64,000 nt of DNA from J029 sp964482495 (GTDB taxonomy: Bacteria > Planctomycetota > UBA1135): NCBI GenBank assembly GCA_964482495.1, contig CAYZXS010000019.1:3282-67281 (forward strand), written 5' to 3'. Shown one piece after another: positions 50,408 to 58,588 of the stretch (within the stretch, counting starts at the first letter, position 1; each line of letters opens with the position of its first letter). The notes below the pieces were generated by a model. That model was not told the DNA's origin. It was given only the letters and a program-made list of their open reading frames with translations, and did not search any database. A program made the position numbers and the translations under genes.

Positions 50408-53359
50408 ATGAACCGGAACCTGCTCCTCCTGGTCGTCCTGCTCCTCGTCGCTGGCCTCGGCTACCTGATGTTCGGACCGGATCCAGAGGTCGCTGACGGG
50501 CCGGGGGGCATGGATCCCCGCCTCGAGCCCGGCTCCACCGCCGCCGACGGCGTCGAGGGCTCCTCCGCCGCCGTCGCCGCCGCGCCCGAGATGGAGCAGG
50601 CGGGCCGGACCAACCTGAACCCCGCTGACGCCGGCGCCGAGGCTGGGCTGGCGCGCGCCGCCGGCGAACCCGGCTCCCTGCGTCTGCGCCTGGTGGACGC
50701 CAAGGGCCAGCCGGTCCGCGAGGTCGAGGTGAGTCTCGAGGACGACGACGGCATGGCCTTCGATTTCCCCGGGGCCATCGCCTTCGACCTCGACCACGCG
50801 CTCGGGGAGGACGAGGCCGAGGAGGAGCCGACGACTCGGCGGCCGGACGCGGAAGGCTGGGTCCATTTCGCGGGCGTCGAGGCCGGCGAGGGCCATCGGC
50901 TGGACATCTCTGGCCGCTACTGGGTGCAGCGGCGCATGAGGGTGGCGCCGTTGCGCGCCGGCGAACAGCGGCAGCTCGGCGAAGTCGTGCTCAGCCCCGG
51001 GGTGGCCTTGGAGGGCCGGGTGCTCGATACCGGGGACCAGCCGGTCGCAGGCGCCACCGTGATCCTGCAGGAGGACGGCTCCGCCTTCGGGATGATGGGC
51101 TCTGGCGGCGCCACCGTCGCCCGCGCCACCAGCGAGGCGGACGGCAGTTACCTGCTGCCCGGTCTGGCCACCGGCCGCTTCCGCCTGAAGGCCTCTGCCC
51201 CCGGCATGGTCGAAGGCGAGCAGGTGCTCGAGCTGACCCCGGCGCCGCGCGACCAGCACGCTGACCTGCGCCTCGGCGCCGGCGGCCGGGTCACGGGCCT
51301 GGTGCTCGGCCCGGACGGGCAGCCGATGCCCGGCGCCCGGGTCAGCTTGGCTGCCGCCGACGGCTTCGCCTCCTTCTCCTGGCGGCGCGAGCGCGTCCTG
51401 CGCGAGGGCACAGAGGTCGACGAACGCGGCCGCTTCACCCTCACGGGCCTGCCCGAGAAGGGCCGCTACCGAGTCCTGGCGGCGGCCGAGGGCTATGCCA
51501 TGGCGCGCTCGAAGGCGGTCCGCCCGGGCGCCGACTTGCGGCTCCAGCTCGACCCGACCCGCGACTTCCACGGCCGGGTGGTCGACGCCGGCGGCCGAGC
51601 CGTCGCCGGCGCCAGCGTCGTGCTCGAGCCCATGGTCCGGCAGTCGGGCCCCGGCATGTTCCGCACCAACGGCTCGACCAGCAAGGAGGACGGCAGCTTC
51701 ACCATCGGCGGCGTCAAGGCCGGCGACTACCGCTTGCGCGCCTCCGCGCCCGCCGGTGAGGGCGTGATCGAACCGGTCTCGGTCGCCGCCGGAGGCGAGC
51801 CGGTCGAGGTGGTGCTCCAGGGCGGGGACGCCCTGATCGTGCGCGTGACCGATCCGGCCGGACGGCCGGTGGCGGACGCCTCCGTGAGCATCCACAGCGT
51901 CGATGACGACGACCCGCTCTCCCACCTCGGTCCCGGCCAGGGCGGCGTGCGCATCCGGCGCGGCGGGGCGCCCGGCGGCGGCCGCAGCGGCAAGACCGAC
52001 GCCCAAGGTGAGCTCCGCTTCCTCGGCCTGGATCCTGGTCCGTGGCGATTGGAGGCCCGCGCCGAGGGCTTCGCCGCCGCGGAGCTCGAGCTCCTGCGCA
52101 ACGCCGAGGACGAGCAGCGCGCCGAGATCGTGGTCCACCCCGCCAGCGCCCTGGTCGTGCGCGTGGTCGATCCCTTCGGCCAGCCGGTGCCGCGCGCCCA
52201 GCTCGAGCTGCGAGCGACCGCGCCGGACAGCGAGTCCCAGCCCCGCTCCGGCCGCGCCGATGACTGGGGAATCGTCGTCTGGGAGGAGCTCGAGCCAGGA
52301 CCCTACGCCGTGCACGAAGGCGGCGGCGGCGGCAGCGGGTTGATGAGCTTCGAGAACGGCGACATGGCGGTGCACATCGGCGGCCCGCAAGGACAAGAGA
52401 CCAACGACGTGCCTGGCTTGGTGGTCGAGCTGAAGGCCGGCGAGACCGGCGACGAGACCATGGTGATCGCCTCCAAGGCGCTGCCGCGCGTGCGCGTGAC
52501 CCGCTTCGGCGAGCCGGTCGCTGGCGCCACCGTCTCCTTGACGGCCAAGGGCGACAGCGACTTCATGATGTTCGCCGGCCCGATGGGAGGAGGGGGCACC
52601 AAGACCGACGGCGAGGGCTGGGCGGCGATGCCCCCCACCGATCCGGGCAGCTATGAGCTGAGCGCCCGCTCCGGCCCGCAGAGCCCGCCGACGACCCTGG
52701 ACGTCGAGCTCGGCGCCGGCCCGCAGGACCTCTCCATCGCCCTGGCGTCGGGTGAGATCAGCGGCCTCGTGATCGGCCCCGCCGGGCCGGTGGCCAACGC
52801 CCGCGTCGGCCTGAGCGAGGGACCCGGCGGCGACGACGGCTCCGGCTCCCAGGGCGTGGTGATGATGAGCGTCGCCTACGGCGCGGACGAAGACGAGGCG
52901 GCGGTCGAGACCGTCGACTTCATGCCCGGCCAATCGACCCTGAACACCGCCGCCGACGGCAGCTTCCACTTCCGCGACGTGCCGCCCGGCGACTGGCACT
53001 TGCGGGTCGCCTCCAAGGGGTTCAGCCGGCTCACCAGCGACACCATCTCCCTCGATAACGGCGCCCGCGTCGACGTCGGCATGCTGGAGCTGAAGGGCGC
53101 CGGGGCGCTCCAAGGCGTGGTCACGGGCCTGCCGCCGAAGGACGACCCGGAGGGGTTCTCGATGGACATGGTGCAGCTCCTGGACGCCGACGGCGAGAGC
53201 GTGCAGTACGGCATCGTCAACAGCAAGGGCCGCTACCGCTTCGCGGACGTGCCGCCCGGCACCTACACCTTGAAGATGCAGGTCGACGGCGAGGATCGGG
53301 AGTCCGCCCCGGTCGTGGTCAGCGCCGGGCCGGCGACGCTGTTCGACTTCAACCTCTGA
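50408..53359 (+). CDS. membrane-anchored protein of carboxypeptidase-regulatory-like repeats
   Basis: 983 residues. A single N-terminal helix (LLLLVVLLLVAGLGYLMF) anchors it, then a Pro/Ala-rich spacer, then about nine beta-sandwich repeats of carboxypeptidase-regulatory type. The recurring pattern is G-x-V-x-D-x-x-G-x-P-V-x-G-A then DGSYLLPGLATGRFRLKA (for example GRVLDTGDQPVAGATVIL, GLVLGPDGQPMPGARVSL, GRVVDAGGRAVAGASVVL). No catalytic site. Such proteins probably act as cell-surface stalks or adhesins. The 198-base gap upstream is shared with the divergent cytochrome; I see no clear promoter there except TAGCCT near 50360. Confidence 0.8.
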   Translation: MNRNLLLLVVLLLVAGLGYLMFGPDPEVADGPGGMDPRLEPGSTAADGVEGSSAAVAAAPEMEQAGRTNLNPADAGAEAGLARAAGEPGSLRLRLVDAKGQPVREVEVSLEDDDGMAFDFPGAIAFDLDHALGEDEAEEEPTTRRPDAEGWVHFAGVEAGEGHRLDISGRYWVQRRMRVAPLRAGEQRQLGEVVLSPGVALEGRVLDTGDQPVAGATVILQEDGSAFGMMGSGGATVARATSEADGSYLLPGLATGRFRLKASAPGMVEGEQVLELTPAPRDQHADLRLGAGGRVTGLVLGPDGQPMPGARVSLAAADGFASFSWRRERVLREGTEVDERGRFTLTGLPEKGRYRVLAAAEGYAMARSKAVRPGADLRLQLDPTRDFHGRVVDAGGRAVAGASVVLEPMVRQSGPGMFRTNGSTSKEDGSFTIGGVKAGDYRLRASAPAGEGVIEPVSVAAGGEPVEVVLQGGDALIVRVTDPAGRPVADASVSIHSVDDDDPLSHLGPGQGGVRIRRGGAPGGGRSGKTDAQGELRFLGLDPGPWRLEARAEGFAAAELELLRNAEDEQRAEIVVHPASALVVRVVDPFGQPVPRAQLELRATAPDSESQPRSGRADDWGIVVWEELEPGPYAVHEGGGGGSGLMSFENGDMAVHIGGPQGQETNDVPGLVVELKAGETGDETMVIASKALPRVRVTRFGEPVAGATVSLTAKGDSDFMMFAGPMGGGGTKTDGEGWAAMPPTDPGSYELSARSGPQSPPTTLDVELGAGPQDLSIALASGEISGLVIGPAGPVANARVGLSEGPGGDDGSGSQGVVMMSVAYGADEDEAAVETVDFMPGQSTLNTAADGSFHFRDVPPGDWHLRVASKGFSRLTSDTISLDNGARVDVGMLELKGAGALQGVVTGLPPKDDPEGFSMDMVQLLDADGESVQYGIVNSKGRYRFADVPPGTYTLKMQVDGEDRESAPVVVSAGPATLFDFNL

Positions 53360-53373
53360 GCGGGGTCAGCAGC

Positions 53374-54669
53374 TCAAAGCTCCCAACCCTCGCGGTACTC
53401 CCTCGACACCAACGGCTGCGCGCGGGCCTCGCTGGCGCGCAGCCGCGCCGCGTCCCAGTCGAAGGCCGCACCACTCCGGTAGGCGATGTTGCCGAGCAGC
53501 ACGGTCTCGGTGAGGGCGCCGGAGTAGTCGAAGTCGCAGGTGGTGGCGCCGCGGCTCTTGCAGGCCTCGATCCACTCGCGGTAGTGGCCGAGCGAGTCCG
53601 GGATGGTCGGCGCCGACGGGCTGAAGTCGGCGAACTCCTCCTCCGGATAGAGCTTCCAGCCGCCGTAGTCCGCGAACAGCTCGCCCCGCTCGCCGACGAA
53701 GAGCACGCCCATGCCGCGCGCCGGCAGGGCGCCGGACTCCATCTGCGGCGGCAGCTTGCCGCCGTCGCTCCAGTGCAGCGAGACCGGCTCGAGCAGGGCG
53801 CCGTCAGCGCCGCGGCGGGCGGGGAAGTCCCAGCGGGCGCGCATCCACAGCGGCGCGGTCTGCGGATGCACCGGCGGCCCCTCGGCGGCGACCCGCACCG
53901 GGTGCCGCAGGTCCAGGGCCCAGAAGGCCAGGTCGATCAGGTGGCAGCCCATGTCGCCGAGGGTGCCGCCTCCGAAGTCCCACCAGCGGCGCCAATTCGC
54001 CGGCAGGTAGGTCGGGTGGTAGGGCCGATAAGCGGCCGGGCCGAGCCAGAGGTTGTAGCGGAGGTTCGGCGGGATCGGCGGCCGCTCGCTCGGCAGCTCG
54101 CCGCCGCCCCAGGCCTTGCCGACCCAGGCGTGGCACTCGCGCACCGGCCCGATGGCGCCGCTCCGCACCAGCTCGACCACGCGGCGGTAGTTGGCGCCGG
54201 CGTGGATCTGCGTCCCCATCTGGGTGACGGCGCCGCGCCGCCGCGCGGCCTCGGCCACCAGCCGCGCCTCGCGTACGTTGTGGGTCAGCGGCTTCTCGCA
54301 GTAGGCGTCCATGCCCAGCTCCAGGGCCATCAGCGTCGCCGGCGCGTGGGTGTGGTCGGCGGTGCTCACGACCACGGCGTCGAGGCGCTCGCGCTCGAGC
54401 ATGTCGCGGAAGTCGTGGTAGCGGGCGGCGCCGGGGTGTGCCTCGGCGGCGCGACCGAGGTAGTGGTCGTCGATGTCGCACAGCGCCGTGATCTCCTCAC
54501 CCGAGACCCCGCCGAGGTTGGCGGCCGCCCGGTTGGCGACGCCGATGACGCCGATCTTGAGCTTGTCGTTCGGCGACATCCGGCCGCGGCGCGGCGCGGC
54601 GCAGCCCGAGACGAAGGAGACCGCCGCCAGGGCGGCGCTGGTGCGGAGGAAATCGCGGCGGTCGAGCAT
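53374..54669 (-). CDS. Tat-exported Gfo/Idh/MocA-family oxidoreductase
   Basis: 431 residues. A twin-arginine signal (DRRDFLRTSAALAAVSFVSGC) is followed by an NAD(P)-binding Rossmann domain (LKIGVIGVANRAAANLGG) with EKPLTHNVREA, the EKP motif of the Gfo/Idh family, and the C-terminal alpha/beta domain with GGGTLGDMGCHLIDLAFWALD (the catalytic-type His-x-x-D). Cys21 follows SG and may also be lipidated. Exported members of this family are numerous in Planctomycetota and usually lie beside sugar catabolic genes; here there are none. Likely acts on a sugar derivative outside the cytoplasm, with folded cofactor carried along by Tat. Confidence 0.92.
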   Translation of the reverse strand: MLDRRDFLRTSAALAAVSFVSGCAAPRRGRMSPNDKLKIGVIGVANRAAANLGGVSGEEITALCDIDDHYLGRAAEAHPGAARYHDFRDMLERERLDAVVVSTADHTHAPATLMALELGMDAYCEKPLTHNVREARLVAEAARRRGAVTQMGTQIHAGANYRRVVELVRSGAIGPVRECHAWVGKAWGGGELPSERPPIPPNLRYNLWLGPAAYRPYHPTYLPANWRRWWDFGGGTLGDMGCHLIDLAFWALDLRHPVRVAAEGPPVHPQTAPLWMRARWDFPARRGADGALLEPVSLHWSDGGKLPPQMESGALPARGMGVLFVGERGELFADYGGWKLYPEEEFADFSPSAPTIPDSLGHYREWIEACKSRGATTCDFDYSGALTETVLLGNIAYRSGAAFDWDAARLRASEARAQPLVSREYREGWEL

Positions 54670-54678
54670 CGTCCCGCC

Positions 54679-54684
54679 ATCCTA
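54679..54684 (-). promoter_or_regulatory. -10-like TAGGAT, short leader
   Basis: On the minus strand TAGGAT lies 9 nt before the ATG at 54669, in the 96-base gap after the next gene. No -35 box is evident. Confidence 0.4.
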
Positions 54685-54765
54685 AGGGAGTGGCCCCGGC
54701 GGCGGTGGGCCGCCGCCGAGGCCGGTATCGCTCCGTTTCCGTCGGCTCCAGGGGAATCCGGAGGT

Positions 54766-55482
54766 CTACTCCTGGTCGAACCAGAAGTAGAGGTCGCCGT
54801 AGAGGTCGATGGCGACGTTCAGCCAGCCCTGCTGATCCGACGGGCCGCTCTCCAGGCTGCCGGAGGCCGCGAGCAGCATGCCGCCGTCGCCGTAGACCTC
54901 GAGGTAGCCGGGGCCGTCCTGGATCGGGTCGTCCATGGGATCGGCGCTGCCGTTCCAGGCCGGGACCCAGCGCTGGACGGTCGGCGGCCGCTCCGACCGC
55001 AGCGGCCGGGCGCCCGTGACTGGGTCGACGGCGTGGACCGCCTCCTTGCCCATCAGGGTGGCGTCCGCGGCGTCATCGGCGCCGAACAGCCACGAGGCGT
55101 GGAGCAGCTCGATCATGCCCGAGCCGTGCTCCCAGCGGATCACCAGGGCGGGGCCTTCGGGCAGCTGCAGCGGCTCGTCGGCGCCCGCGGCCGGGAGGTC
55201 GGCGAAGACGGCGCCGAGATCGCCCAGCTGGGCCACCAGCAGGTCCTCCGCCACCTTCTCGGTCGGCAGGACGTAGTCGCCGTCCGGGTTCCAGTAGGGG
55301 TCGCCGGTCAGCTGCAGGTCGCGCAGGCTGAACCACTCGGCCGGCAGCTCGATCTGGGCCAGCGGTAGGCGGTAGAGGAGTTGGAGCGGCTGGCTGGAAT
55401 TCTCCAGGGAGCGGATCTGCTGCGCGCCGAAGAGGACCAGGCCCGCGAGGCCGATCCAGCGGATGGCGGTGAAGGCCTTCAT
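54766..55482 (-). CDS. membrane-anchored protein of unknown function
   Basis: 238 residues. One N-terminal hydrophobic helix (IRWIGLAGLVLFGAQQI) anchors an extracytoplasmic domain with no family I recognise (LRDLQLTGDPYWNPDGDYVL, ALVIRWEHGSGMIELLHASW, LYGDLYFWFDQE at the end). Its ATG overlaps the TGA of the upstream Cys-rich gene (ATGA), so the two are translationally coupled and probably interact. Confidence 0.6.
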   Translation of the reverse strand: MKAFTAIRWIGLAGLVLFGAQQIRSLENSSQPLQLLYRLPLAQIELPAEWFSLRDLQLTGDPYWNPDGDYVLPTEKVAEDLLVAQLGDLGAVFADLPAAGADEPLQLPEGPALVIRWEHGSGMIELLHASWLFGADDAADATLMGKEAVHAVDPVTGARPLRSERPPTVQRWVPAWNGSADPMDDPIQDGPGYLEVYGDGGMLLAASGSLESGPSDQQGWLNVAIDLYGDLYFWFDQE

Positions 55483-55874
55483 CCTTGGTCCGCGCAGCCG
55501 CAGGTCTGGCTGTTGAGGTCGAGCACGCAGGAGGTGCAGGTCAGGTTGCGGCACTCGGTCTGCAGCTCGCCGTCGCTGGCGACGACCCACTGGGTCCGAC
55601 AGTCGCTGATCGGGCAGTCGGCGCCACACCGCAGGATCTGGGTCCCGTCCATCTGCTGGAGGACCAGGACCTCGGAGGAACAAGCCTCACCGCTTGAGCA
55701 GGGCCCAACGCAGAAGAACTCGTTCGGCGAGGTGAAGACGAGGGAACAGCCCTCCCCCCCCGGCGGCGGCCCGAACACCGTGGGCGCCCCCGAGGCGGGA
55801 AGGGTGAACCCCAGCCCGAGCGCAAGGACCGCTGCGGGCAAGAGGGAGGAACGAAGAAGCTTAGGAATGGACAT
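55479..55874 (-). CDS. secreted cysteine-rich protein
   Basis: 131 residues from ATG 55874, chosen for its signal peptide (LLPAAVLALGLGFTLPASGA). The mature part of about 100 residues holds 12 cysteines, several in CxxxC or CxxC spacing (CVGPCSSGEAC, CGADC, CRNLTCTSC, CGC), so it is either disulfide-rich or metal-binding. I do not recognise the family; the spacing is not that of a haem or ferredoxin protein. Coupled to the membrane protein downstream by a 4-base overlap. It is divergent from the sigma-factor fusion at 56056, and the unusually AT-rich gap (about 55960-55995) likely holds promoters for both. Confidence 0.65.
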   Translation of the reverse strand: MSIPKLLRSSLLPAAVLALGLGFTLPASGAPTVFGPPPGGEGCSLVFTSPNEFFCVGPCSSGEACSSEVLVLQQMDGTQILRCGADCPISDCRTQWVVASDGELQTECRNLTCTSCVLDLNSQTCGCADQG

Positions 55875-56055
55875 CGTGTCCCGGGCAGGCACCCGGAGAA
55901 GTTGCTGGGGCTGATGAAGACCAGGAATCATCATCGTGATGCTCAACCCTATCCCGAGCTTCAGTAGGATCTTGCTTTTATTAAATTTCTTGAGACAGGA
56001 GCGCCTCAGCGGGATCACTCAAGTGCCCCGGGTAACCTGGGGAAACCGCATCTCC
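55875..56055. promoter_or_regulatory. AT-rich divergent promoter region
   Basis: 181-base gap between the Cys-rich pair and the sigma fusion. The stretch around 55968-55995 (ATCTTGCTTTTATTAAATTT) is the most AT-rich in the window and is likely to contain promoters in both directions. I cannot assign specific boxes with confidence. Confidence 0.4.
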
Positions 56056-58032
56056 ATGCCTCTCCCTGCCCTCAAGATCGACGCCGAGGAGCTCCTCCAA
56101 CACCTCGGCTGGATGAAGCGCCTCGCCCTGAGCATGCTCGGGGACGAGGCGCTGGCCGAGGACGCCGTCAGCGAGACCTATCTCCGCGTCCTCCGCAAGC
56201 CCCCCAGCGCCGGCGTCCCGCTCGGCGGCTGGCTGAACACGACCCTGAAGCGGAACGTGCTGCAGTCGATGCGCTCGCGACGCCGGAGGGAGAACTTCCA
56301 GCAGTCCGCCCAGTCCCAGATCCCCTCCAGCACCCGCCTCGAGCCCGCCGACCCGCTAGAGCAGGCCGAGGCCACCGAATACGCCGTCAAGGCCCTGCGC
56401 AAGCTCGAGGAGCCCTACCGGACCACCCTGCTGCTGCACTTCTTCCGCGACATGGACGCCCCGGCCATCGCCAAGCAGCTCGGCATCACCGTCTCGGGGG
56501 TCCACACCCGGCTGGACCGGGGGAAGAAGCTGCTGAGGGCCCAATTCCGGGAGCAGTACGACGGGAATTGGGCTGCGCCGATGCTGCTGGCCCTCGGATA
56601 CAAGCCGTTGGCGCTGTCCACTCTGGTCGCAGGCGCCTCCGCGACCAGCTGGGGCCTGCCCGCGGTCCTGATCCTGGCCGCGGGCGCCTCCGCCGCCGGC
56701 CTGGCCTGGCAATTCGGCGGCGGCCAGCCCGAGCCCGCCCCGGTCGAGGCCGCTGAGCTGCCCGCCCCGTCCGCGGCCGACACCGACGGAGCGGGCCCGC
56801 CCGTCTCCCCCGCCGGCCCGGCGGCCCCGCCCTCCGGCCCCGGCCGGCTCGCGGCCGCCCCGCCGCCGCCCGCCAGCTCCTCGAACCCGGGCTCCAGCCG
56901 GTGGCCCCTGCGGGTCGTGACCCCCTCCGGGGACGCGGTGGCGCGCGTGCTGGGCTGGAACCGAGCGCGGCAGGCGCCCTTGAGCGTCCTGGTCTCCGAG
57001 CAGCCCTTCGGCAGCCTCCATCCGGCGCCCGAGGCCCGGGTCCGCCACTCGGTTCCCGACGGGCGCTTCGTCACGGCCAGCTACTCGGGCCCCTTCCCGG
57101 AGTCGGGCCAGTGGCCCATGGAATACCTGGGCACCCTCGAGAGCGACCTGGCGCCGCCCTTCCACGTCGCCGTCGCCCTGGGCCCGGTGATCCTCGGCCA
57201 GACCCAGGTCTCCGCCGGCGCCACCGAGGCCACGATCACGACCCCGGCCACCGCGGTCCGCTCCAACCTCGCCCGCGCCCGCGCCCGGCTGGTGGACGAG
57301 AGCGGCGCCAAGCTGACCTCAGGCCAGGTCAGCCTGCTCGGCCTGGACGGCAAGCCCTTCGGCTGGGTGGACCAGCCTTCCGGGACCTGGCAATTGGCCG
57401 ACCTGGTCCCGGGTTCGGTAGTGCTGCGCGCCAGCGCCCCCGACCGGGGCGCGCTCGCGCGTTGGGTCTCCCTCCAACCGGGAGACAACCTCGACCTCGG
57501 CGATCTGGTCCTGCCGGCGCCCACGAGCCTGACCGGCTCCCTGCGCCAGGCCGACGGCAGCCCGGCGCCTGAAGTCATCCTGCGCCTGGAGCCGATGCGG
57601 ACCGCTCCGGACGGCGAGCCCTTCCTCGGCTACCTGGCGGCGCTGACCGACGAGAACGGCGATTTCCGGATCACCGGCGCCGCTCCCGGGCTCTACCAGC
57701 TCCTGGCCCAGAGCTCCGGCCTGTGCCGGGGCGTGCTGCTCGCCGACACCCGCGCCGGCGACGTCGACTTGGGCGCGTGGCAGCTCCCGGCCTCCGCGCC
57801 CGTCACGTTCCGCCCGGACTTCTCGTCGTCCCCCTTCGGCTGGGTGGTCACGATCCGGGACCAGAACACCGGCGCGCGGCTCCACTCCTCCCGGATGAAG
57901 CGGCCGCTCACCCTCCAGATCCCCGACGGCAGTTACCAGGTCGAGATCGGCGACATCGAGGCCGGGCACCGCCAGGTCTGCACCACCTTCACCGTCGCCG
58001 GCGCGGCCCTGGAGGTCGCTTTCCAGGACTGA
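56056..58032 (+). CDS. ECF sigma factor fused to TM helix and extracytoplasmic carboxypeptidase-regulatory-like tail
   Basis: 658 residues from ATG 56056. Residues about 1-170: sigma region 2 (LGDEALAEDAVSETYLRVLRKP, LGGWLNTTLKRN) and region 4 (MDAPAIAKQLGITVSGVHTRLDRGKKLL). Near 199-220 a transmembrane helix (WGLPAVLILAAGASAAGLAW), then a Pro/Ala-rich spacer, then beta-sandwich repeats (LTSGQVSLLGLDGKPFG, LTGSLRQADGSPAPEVIL, TDENGDFRITGAAPGLY). Topology predicts a membrane-tethered sigma factor whose periplasmic tail senses envelope state; release would need cleavage or a conformational change. No anti-sigma gene is adjacent. Same architecture as the gene at 15478-17688. Possible targets include the divergent Cys-rich pair. 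Confidence 0.83.
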   Translation: MPLPALKIDAEELLQHLGWMKRLALSMLGDEALAEDAVSETYLRVLRKPPSAGVPLGGWLNTTLKRNVLQSMRSRRRRENFQQSAQSQIPSSTRLEPADPLEQAEATEYAVKALRKLEEPYRTTLLLHFFRDMDAPAIAKQLGITVSGVHTRLDRGKKLLRAQFREQYDGNWAAPMLLALGYKPLALSTLVAGASATSWGLPAVLILAAGASAAGLAWQFGGGQPEPAPVEAAELPAPSAADTDGAGPPVSPAGPAAPPSGPGRLAAAPPPPASSSNPGSSRWPLRVVTPSGDAVARVLGWNRARQAPLSVLVSEQPFGSLHPAPEARVRHSVPDGRFVTASYSGPFPESGQWPMEYLGTLESDLAPPFHVAVALGPVILGQTQVSAGATEATITTPATAVRSNLARARARLVDESGAKLTSGQVSLLGLDGKPFGWVDQPSGTWQLADLVPGSVVLRASAPDRGALARWVSLQPGDNLDLGDLVLPAPTSLTGSLRQADGSPAPEVILRLEPMRTAPDGEPFLGYLAALTDENGDFRITGAAPGLYQLLAQSSGLCRGVLLADTRAGDVDLGAWQLPASAPVTFRPDFSSSPFGWVVTIRDQNTGARLHSSRMKRPLTLQIPDGSYQVEIGDIEAGHRQVCTTFTVAGAALEVAFQD

Positions 58033-58088
58033 GCGGCGGCCAGGAGGCGCGAAAGGGCGAGAGGGCGAGAGGGGCGCGCCTCAGCGGG

Positions 58089-58352
58089 TCACTCGTCCAC
58101 CGGCAGCGGCTGCTCGAGCTGGACGACGTAGTTCATCCGGCTGTCGGCGCCGGCTCCGGCGCGGACCATCCGGCCGCGGTAGGCCTTCCCGTCCACGACC
58201 ACGTCCACCTCCAGATGGCCGTCGGAGGCGAACAGGACGCTGCCCGGGCTGAGGGTCACGAGGTCACCCTCCAACTTGCCCTGGCTCGCCTCCAGGGCAG
58301 CGGGAAGGTGGACGTCGAATTGGTCGGCCCATTGCTTGTCCGCTTCCGTCAT
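58089..58352 (-). CDS. small PilZ-like domain protein
   Basis: 87 residues from ATG 58352, which has GGAGG 3-4 nt upstream. It is beta-rich (LEGDLVTLSPGSVLFAS, HLEVDVVVDGKAYRGRMVRAG, MNYVVQLEQPLP) and resembles a PilZ or PilZ-like barrel, but the c-di-GMP motifs RxxxR and DxSxxG are not present. Function unknown. An alternative start upstream (58415) would run the coding sequence through the hairpin at 58376-58421. Confidence 0.5.
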   Translation of the reverse strand: MTEADKQWADQFDVHLPAALEASQGKLEGDLVTLSPGSVLFASDGHLEVDVVVDGKAYRGRMVRAGAGADSRMNYVVQLEQPLPVDE

Positions 58353-58375
58353 CGTCCTCCAGTGGTGGCTGGGGT

Positions 58376-58421
58376 CCCCGACCGGGCTTCCGCGAGAGTT
58401 CACGGAAGCCCGCATTCGGGG
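58376..58421. other. long imperfect hairpin in divergent gap
   Basis: Outer stem CCCCGA (58376-58381) / TCGGGG (58416-58421) and inner 10-bp stem CGGGCTTCCG (58383-58392) / CGGAAGCCCG (58403-58412), with a 1x3 internal bulge and a 10-nt loop. It lies in the leader of the PilZ-like gene. It is not a tRNA, and the rest of the 236-base gap (58353-58588) shows nothing else. Confidence 0.4.
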
Positions 58422-58576
58422 TGCGTCGACCGGGAGAGGCCGGCCTCCACGTTGTCTTGATCCCGCAGGGGGCCGTTTGTCCCAAAGAATTGGAGAAAAA
58501 TCCGAGAGCCGGCCGCCGGGCCTCAGCGCCCGCAGAAAAGACGCCTTCCAGCCACTGCAATCTCCCTTTCCGGCGC

Positions 58577-58582
58577 TATTTT
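58577..58582 (+). promoter_or_regulatory. -10-like TATTTT, leaderless start
   Basis: TATTTT ends 6 nt before GTG 58589. No ribosome-binding site in the six bases between (CTAGGG). Confidence 0.4.
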
Positions 58583-58588
58583 CTAGGG

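Noticed and set aside
58041..58081. GGGCGAGA repeats with flanking AGGCGCG/CGCGCCT after the second sigma fusion
   Set aside because: Only two to three imperfect copies and a 23-nt loop; too weak to call a terminator or repeat.
58353..58588. Possible tRNA-Sec or other structured RNA in this gap
   Set aside because: The hairpin is present, but no T-loop TTCGA-type sequence, no anticodon arm with TCA and no acceptor stem could be found.
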